Below the pieces are notes generated by a model that saw only the letters and a program-made list of their open reading frames with translations, ran no database searches and had not been told where the DNA came from. A stretch of 64,000 nucleotides of DNA from an uncultured Erythrobacter sp. (GTDB lineage Bacteria; Pseudomonadota; Alphaproteobacteria; Sphingomonadales; Sphingomonadaceae), in assembly GCF_958304185.1 (NCBI RefSeq), contig NZ_OY284436.1, forward strand, positions 141,501 to 205,500. Reading direction: 5' to 3'. Both the position numbers and the translations under genes were made by a program. Below, in pieces: positions 60,156 through 64,000 of this stretch (its first letter is position 1; each line of letters opens with the position of its first letter).

Positions 60156-61038
60156 GGCGCGCCTCCTGACTTTGCTCGGCGAGGAAGGCGGCGATCAGCG
60201 CGGCGGCTTTCTCGGGCGCTTCCTCATGGGCAAGATGGCCGAGACCGGGGAGCACGTCCAGCCGCGCGTTCGCCAGCCAGCTATGGGCGTCCTTGGCCCA
60301 GTCGAGCGGGATCGCGGGATCCTTTGCGCCGTGGATCAGTAGCACGGGATTACGCACCTCACCCATCCGCAACCGCAGGCCGGGAAGGTCCCAGTTCGCC
60401 ATCATGGCGAGCGCACCGCCCGCGTGCGCGGGGTGCTTTAGCAGTGTGCGGTAACAGGCGAGGCCCTCCGGCTCGATATGCGAGTGGGTCGACCGCCACA
60501 GGAACTTCTTGGCGCCGCCGACAAGGTCGATGCTCCCGGCAAACAACCGCGGCACCAGCGGGTTGATGAACAGCGCTTTGGCGACCGCCGGGAAAATCTG
60601 CGCGAAGGGGCCGGGGAAGGGCCGCAGCGCGGAATTCAGCCCGATGATCGGGCCGGTGTAGCCATGATCGAGCGCCATTTGCAGCGCAATCGCCGCGCCT
60701 GCCGAATGGCCGATGATCGCGGTGGGCTGGACTTCAAGCGCCTGCATAAGCGCCGCAATCTCGCCCGCCATCGCTGGCAGGCTCATCGCATAGGCATCGT
60801 GCCCGGTGGTGAAGGCATGGCGCGGCAGGTCGGGGGCGATGACGGTGTGGGTTTGGGCCAGCAGCGGCATCAGCCCGCGCCATGAATGGACCGAAGCACC
60901 CGTGCCGTGGAGCAGCAGCAGCGGCGGGCCGCTCCCCATCTTTTGGACGTGCCAGCGCTTGGCGCCAAGGCTCACGAAGTCACTCGCCTCGCGATGCGGC
61001 CAGATCAGGCCTTCGCGGTTCCAATCGAGGCTGCTCAT
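60148..61038 (-). CDS. bchO: BchO, alpha/beta hydrolase magnesium-chelatase accessory protein
   Basis: The 296-aa protein of the alpha/beta hydrolase fold has LLLLHGTGASVHSW, the nucleophile elbow GHSAGAAIAL, an Asp in IHGAKDPAIP and a His in GLGHLAHEE. It begins with the BchO-type DWNREGLIWPHRE. BchO is found next to bchID and is thought to assist Mg chelation; its reaction is not settled. It overlaps bchD by four bases. Confidence 0.93.
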   Translation of the reverse strand: MSSLDWNREGLIWPHREASDFVSLGAKRWHVQKMGSGPPLLLLHGTGASVHSWRGLMPLLAQTHTVIAPDLPRHAFTTGHDAYAMSLPAMAGEIAALMQALEVQPTAIIGHSAGAAIALQMALDHGYTGPIIGLNSALRPFPGPFAQIFPAVAKALFINPLVPRLFAGSIDLVGGAKKFLWRSTHSHIEPEGLACYRTLLKHPAHAGGALAMMANWDLPGLRLRMGEVRNPVLLIHGAKDPAIPLDWAKDAHSWLANARLDVLPGLGHLAHEEAPEKAAALIAAFLAEQSQEARHG

Positions 61039-62723
61039 GCCGCCTTGCCGATTGGCTGGACGGCGTTGATCGCAGCCGTGATCATGCGGGCGTCGGCGCG
61101 GGGGAGGGCGAGGAAGCGGCCGCCCAGCGCAGCGGCCAGCGCCGCGCCTTCGGGGCCGGGGCGGGCGGAGATGTCGACCACCAATGCGTCGATCCCGCGC
61201 GCGTAGATGGCCTTGGCGGCGGCCTCGGCATCGGCTGCGGCTTGGGGCCTGCCGGGCGCGCCATCGGCGGCGATGTTCGCGCGGCCATCGGTCAGGATCA
61301 CCAGCGCCGCGCTGCGCCCACGTGCGATGACCGCTTCGGCCACTTCGCGTGCGGCGTTAAGGCCCATCGCGAGCGGTGTTCCTCCCCCGCCCGGCAATTC
61401 CGCCAGCGTGCGCCGCGCGCGGGTGAGCGAGCGGGTGGGGGGCAGGATCAATTCGGCGCTCGTCCCGCGAAAGGCGACCAGCGCGACTTCGGAGCGGGTG
61501 ACATAGGCTTGGCCCAGCATCAGCTCGACCGCGCCCTTGGCCTCGGCCAGCCGTGCGGCTGCGGCCGAACCGGAGGCGTCGACGGCGAAGATTGTGACGC
61601 GGGCGGCGCGTTCCTCGAACCGGCGGATGCGCAGGTCTTCCTTGCGCATCAGGATCGCCGAGGCGTCATTGGCGCCTGCTTCACGCCGCCTGACGGCCTG
61701 CCACGGCACGGCGGCTCGCAGCGAATCAATCAGCGCCAGCTTGGCCCCGCCGCGCGGCATTCCGGGACGCGCGCCCAAGGGCTTGCCGCGCGTGGCGGCC
61801 TTGCGTTTCTGCCCGGTGCCGCTGCTGCTGGAACGGCGCGGGGCTTTGCCTTGCGCGAGTTGCGCGAGCAGGTCCGCCGGGATCGCCGCCTTGGCCGCTT
61901 CGACCAGGATGTCGGAGAGGTCGAGTTCCTGCTGCTGCTGTTCGCTGTCGGAATGGTCATCCCGCTCGCCCTCAGGGGGAGGCGGCTGGTCTTCGGGCGG
62001 GGCGTCCTGTTCCTGCGGCGGCAAGCGCGTGGCGCGCGGGGCGAGCACCAGCCGCACGGCGCCGGTCAGATCAGCCTTCTCAGCAGCGCCGCGCCCGTCC
62101 AGTGCGGCAAGCCCACGCGCGCCCTCTCCCGCAAATATCAGTGCTCGCACGCTCTCCACCCCGAGCGCGTCAGCCGTCGCGGCGAGCGCGCGCAGGGCGT
62201 CGTCGTCCAAGGGAGCCACCTGCGCCAAAGTGCCAATCGCCGGAGCCAGCGCCACCCCCTGCCAGCGCCGCGAGGTCGACAGGTCGCAGGCGAAGGCGAG
62301 GCGTTCGGTCAGGCTGGCTGGCGGCGCTTCCTCGGGCTCGGTCGCATCGTCGAGCAGCACCAGCGCGGCCTGCCCTTCGTCCAAAGCTTGCGCCAACCGC
62401 CCGGCAATGCTGCCATCCATCCGCTCGGCCATTCCGGCGAGCAAGGCGCCGCCGCGCGCTTCTTCAATCAACCCGGTCTGGCGGATCGGGCGACCGGCGG
62501 AGAGGCTGGCTGCGAGATCGATCCCGCCCAGCAGCCGCTCATCATCAATATGGCCCGGGATCCGCCTGAGCGTCACACTAGCGCCCAAGGCCGCCAGCAG
62601 CGCCTCGCGCGCGGGGCTGTTGCCGCGCAGGACCATGCCCTTGAACACCTGCGGAGCCAGAGCAAACAGCCGCGCCGCCAGAACCGCATCATCCAGCGGG
62701 TCAGCGGTGTCGTTGAGGGTCAT
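61035..62723 (-). CDS. bchD: Magnesium chelatase subunit D
   Basis: The 562-aa subunit has a degenerate AAA domain (about 1-240), a Pro/Glu/Asp/Gln-rich linker (about 255-300) and a von Willebrand A domain with MIDAS motif DASGSA. It bridges BchI and BchH. ATG 62723 overlaps the bchI TGA by four bases; the open frame beyond, to 62936, is bchI sequence in another phase. Confidence 0.96.
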   Translation of the reverse strand: MTLNDTADPLDDAVLAARLFALAPQVFKGMVLRGNSPAREALLAALGASVTLRRIPGHIDDERLLGGIDLAASLSAGRPIRQTGLIEEARGGALLAGMAERMDGSIAGRLAQALDEGQAALVLLDDATEPEEAPPASLTERLAFACDLSTSRRWQGVALAPAIGTLAQVAPLDDDALRALAATADALGVESVRALIFAGEGARGLAALDGRGAAEKADLTGAVRLVLAPRATRLPPQEQDAPPEDQPPPPEGERDDHSDSEQQQQELDLSDILVEAAKAAIPADLLAQLAQGKAPRRSSSSGTGQKRKAATRGKPLGARPGMPRGGAKLALIDSLRAAVPWQAVRRREAGANDASAILMRKEDLRIRRFEERAARVTIFAVDASGSAAAARLAEAKGAVELMLGQAYVTRSEVALVAFRGTSAELILPPTRSLTRARRTLAELPGGGGTPLAMGLNAAREVAEAVIARGRSAALVILTDGRANIAADGAPGRPQAAADAEAAAKAIYARGIDALVVDISARPGPEGAALAAALGGRFLALPRADARMITAAINAVQPIGKAA

Positions 62724-63721
62724 CCGAACAGCTCGGCAATCGCCCGGGTGATGCGCACGGTGGAGCCGGTTTCGTCCAGCACATCGCGCCGCAGCCGGTG
62801 GCGCAGCGCCAGCGGGGCAATGGCGATCATATGCTTGCGGGTGACGCTCTTGGCGCCCTCCAGCGCCGCCAGCGCACGGGCGGCGCGCATCAGGGTGAGC
62901 TCGCCGCGCAGGCCATCCGCGCCGACGGCGAGGCACAGATTGGCGGCATCGCGCAGCACATCATCGCCCGCTTCCAGCTTGGGAAGCCGCGCCTTGCCCT
63001 TGGCGACGCGCTTCAAAATCTTCTCATCCTCGCCCGCCCAGCGCGCGGCGAAGTTCTCGGGATCACGCTCGTTTTCAGCAACGAGGCGCATGATGGCGAT
63101 GCGCACCTCGATATCCTTGGGGCTGCGCACTTCCACAGAAAGTCCAAAGCGGTCGAGCAATTGCGGGCGCAACTCGCCCTCTTCCGGGTTGCCGCTGCCG
63201 ATCAGCACGAACTTGGCCGGGTGGCGGACCGACAGGCCTTCGCGCTCGACCACGTTCTCGCCCGAAGCGGCCACGTCTAGCAGCAGGTCGACCAAGTGAT
63301 CTTCGAGCAGATTGATCTCGTCGATATACAGGAATCCGCGATGCGCCTTGGCCAGCAGGCCGGGTTCAAACGCCTTCTCGCCCGACCGCAGCGCCCGTTC
63401 CAAGTCGAGCGAGCCGATCACCCGGTCCTCGGTCGCGCCCAATGGCATATCGACGAAGGGAACCGCGCGCTTCACCATCTTGCCCGTGCCGCAGACGCCC
63501 GGATAACGCGCCTGATCCTCTTTCGAGGCACCATAGGGGCAACCCTCTGCGGCCATGATCGGCGGCAGCAGGCTGGCGAGCGCGCGCGCAGCGGTGCTCT
63601 TGCCAGTGCCGCGATCGCCGAACACCATCACCCCGCCAATGCTGGGGTCGACGGCGGCGATCAGAAGCGCCAGTTTCATCTCGTCCTGACCGACGATTGC
63701 GGAGAAGGGGAAGCGTGCCAT
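62720..63721 (-). CDS. bchI: Magnesium chelatase ATPase subunit I
   Basis: The 333-aa AAA+ ATPase has Walker A at 35-42 (GDRGTGKS), Walker [10 protein letters not shown], sensor-1 [19 protein letters not shown] and the C-terminal helical domain. It drives Mg insertion with BchD and BchH. The start is ATG 63721 ([12 protein letters not shown]); an in-frame extension to 63772 would run into the PpsR box and is rejected. It is the first gene of the bchI-D-O unit. Confidence 0.97.
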   Translation of the reverse strand: MARFPFSAIVGQDEMKLALLIAAVDPSIGGVMVFGDRGTGKSTAARALASLLPPIMAAEGCPYGASKEDQARYPGVCGTGKMVKRAVPFVDMPLGATEDRVIGSLDLERALRSGEKAFEPGLLAKAHRGFLYIDEINLLEDHLVDLLLDVAASGENVVEREGLSVRHPAKFVLIGSGNPEEGELRPQLLDRFGLSVEVRSPKDIEVRIAIMRLVAENERDPENFAARWAGEDEKILKRVAKGKARLPKLEAGDDVLRDAANLCLAVGADGLRGELTLMRAARALAALEGAKSVTRKHMIAIAPLALRHRLRRDVLDETGSTVRITRAIAELFG

Positions 63722-63766
63722 GTGGAGCGTCTTGTGAACGGTTGTCGCGCGTCGGACAAGCCCGAC

Positions 63767-63784
63767 TGACAAGCGGATTGGACA
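63767..63784. promoter_or_regulatory. PpsR/CrtJ-type box upstream of bchI
   Basis: TGAC-N10-GACA, one mismatch from consensus, 46 bp upstream of bchI. A second palindrome with shorter spacing (TTGTC-N8-GACAA, 63742-63759) lies between it and the start codon, perhaps a weaker tandem site. Confidence 0.6.
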
Positions 63785-63789
63785 GTTTT

Positions 63790-64000
63790 CTACCGCTTCC
63801 CGAGCCGGTTCAGCACCAGCACCGGCAGCAGTCCCGCTGCGAGCAGGATCAGCGCCGGAATGGCGGCTTCCACCAGCCGTTCGTCACTGGCGAGGCGATA
63901 GGTGCGGGTCGCCAGCGTTTCGAGGTTGAACGGCCGCAGGATCAGGGTGGCGGGCAGTTCGCGCAAGGTGTCGATGAACACCAGCGCCGCCGCTCCCGCC
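63790..64000 (-). CDS. ABC transporter permease, iron(III)/thiamine type (C-terminal part, truncated by window edge)
   Basis: The last 69 residues of a larger protein are visible; the frame is open to the window end. FIDTLRELPATLILRPFN and TLATRTYRL match the EAA-loop region and last spans of FbpB-type Fe(III) permeases, ending with a hydrophobic helix and LNRLGKR. It lies 69 bp upstream of bchI on the same strand. It marks the edge of the photosynthesis cluster and probably is not part of it. Confidence 0.75.
   Translation of the reverse strand, partial: AGAAALVFIDTLRELPATLILRPFNLETLATRTYRLASDERLVEAAIPALILLAAGLLPVLVLNRLGKR

Overview
The window is high-GC DNA from an alphaproteobacterium, most likely an aerobic anoxygenic phototroph of the Sphingomonadales (Erythrobacter/Porphyrobacter-like). 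This is inferred from gene content and order, not from a database match. The right 39 kb is a near-complete photosynthesis gene cluster. It has the oxygen-dependent cyclase acsF and no bchE in view. Its puf operon is pufBALM, with no pufQ, pufX or pufC visible.

Region 1 (1-4.4 kb) holds housekeeping genes: the 3' part of a flavoprotein disulfide reductase relative, a concentrative nucleoside transporter, a CDP-alcohol phosphatidyltransferase, a DUF1499 protein and a lipoprotein-type cytochrome c with a strong terminator. Region 2 (4.4-21.5 kb) is a malto-oligosaccharide/starch utilisation locus. It has a TonB-dependent receptor, an MFS sugar transporter, three GH13 enzymes, a GH97 alpha-glucosidase and a LacI regulator. 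It also carries two tryptophan-halogenase family proteins and a DUF6445 (2OG-oxygenase-like) protein. A repeated palindromic element, TTGCAA-N4-TTGCAA, occurs between the divergent amylase and transporter genes and again inside the DUF6445 gene. Region 3 (21.5-24.1 kb) is a translationally coupled TetR / alpha-beta hydrolase / DJ-1-PfpI operon of visibly lower GC, with a candidate TetR operator over the tetR start codon.

Region 4 (24.4-63.8 kb) is the photosynthesis cluster. One long minus-strand unit reads bchF-N-B-H-L-M-lhaA-puhA-B-C-(100-aa ORF)-acsF-puhE-hemA and ends at a hairpin near 24.4 kb. Divergent from it are ppaA and ppsR, followed by bchG-bch2-bchP-tspO and a 93-aa membrane protein. 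A strong hairpin separates these from the convergent superoperon crtF-bchC-X-Y-Z-pufB-A-L-M. crtD and crtC are divergent from crtF. A minus-strand bchI-D-O unit closes the cluster; it includes a 55-aa single-span protein that is too short for most gene calls. An Aur1/PAP2-type membrane enzyme sits between crtC and this unit. The window ends in an ABC permease gene.

The cluster encodes ALA synthesis, Mg chelation, methylation, oxidative cyclisation, the dark-operative reductase, chlorin reduction, esterification, spirilloxanthin-type carotenoid tailoring, and the reaction centre and LH1 with assembly factors. Matches to the PpsR/CrtJ box (TGTC-N10-GACA) lie at five promoter regions: bchF/ppaA, bchG, bchC, crtF/crtD and bchI. 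The ppsR gene inside the cluster encodes a protein with a single cysteine.
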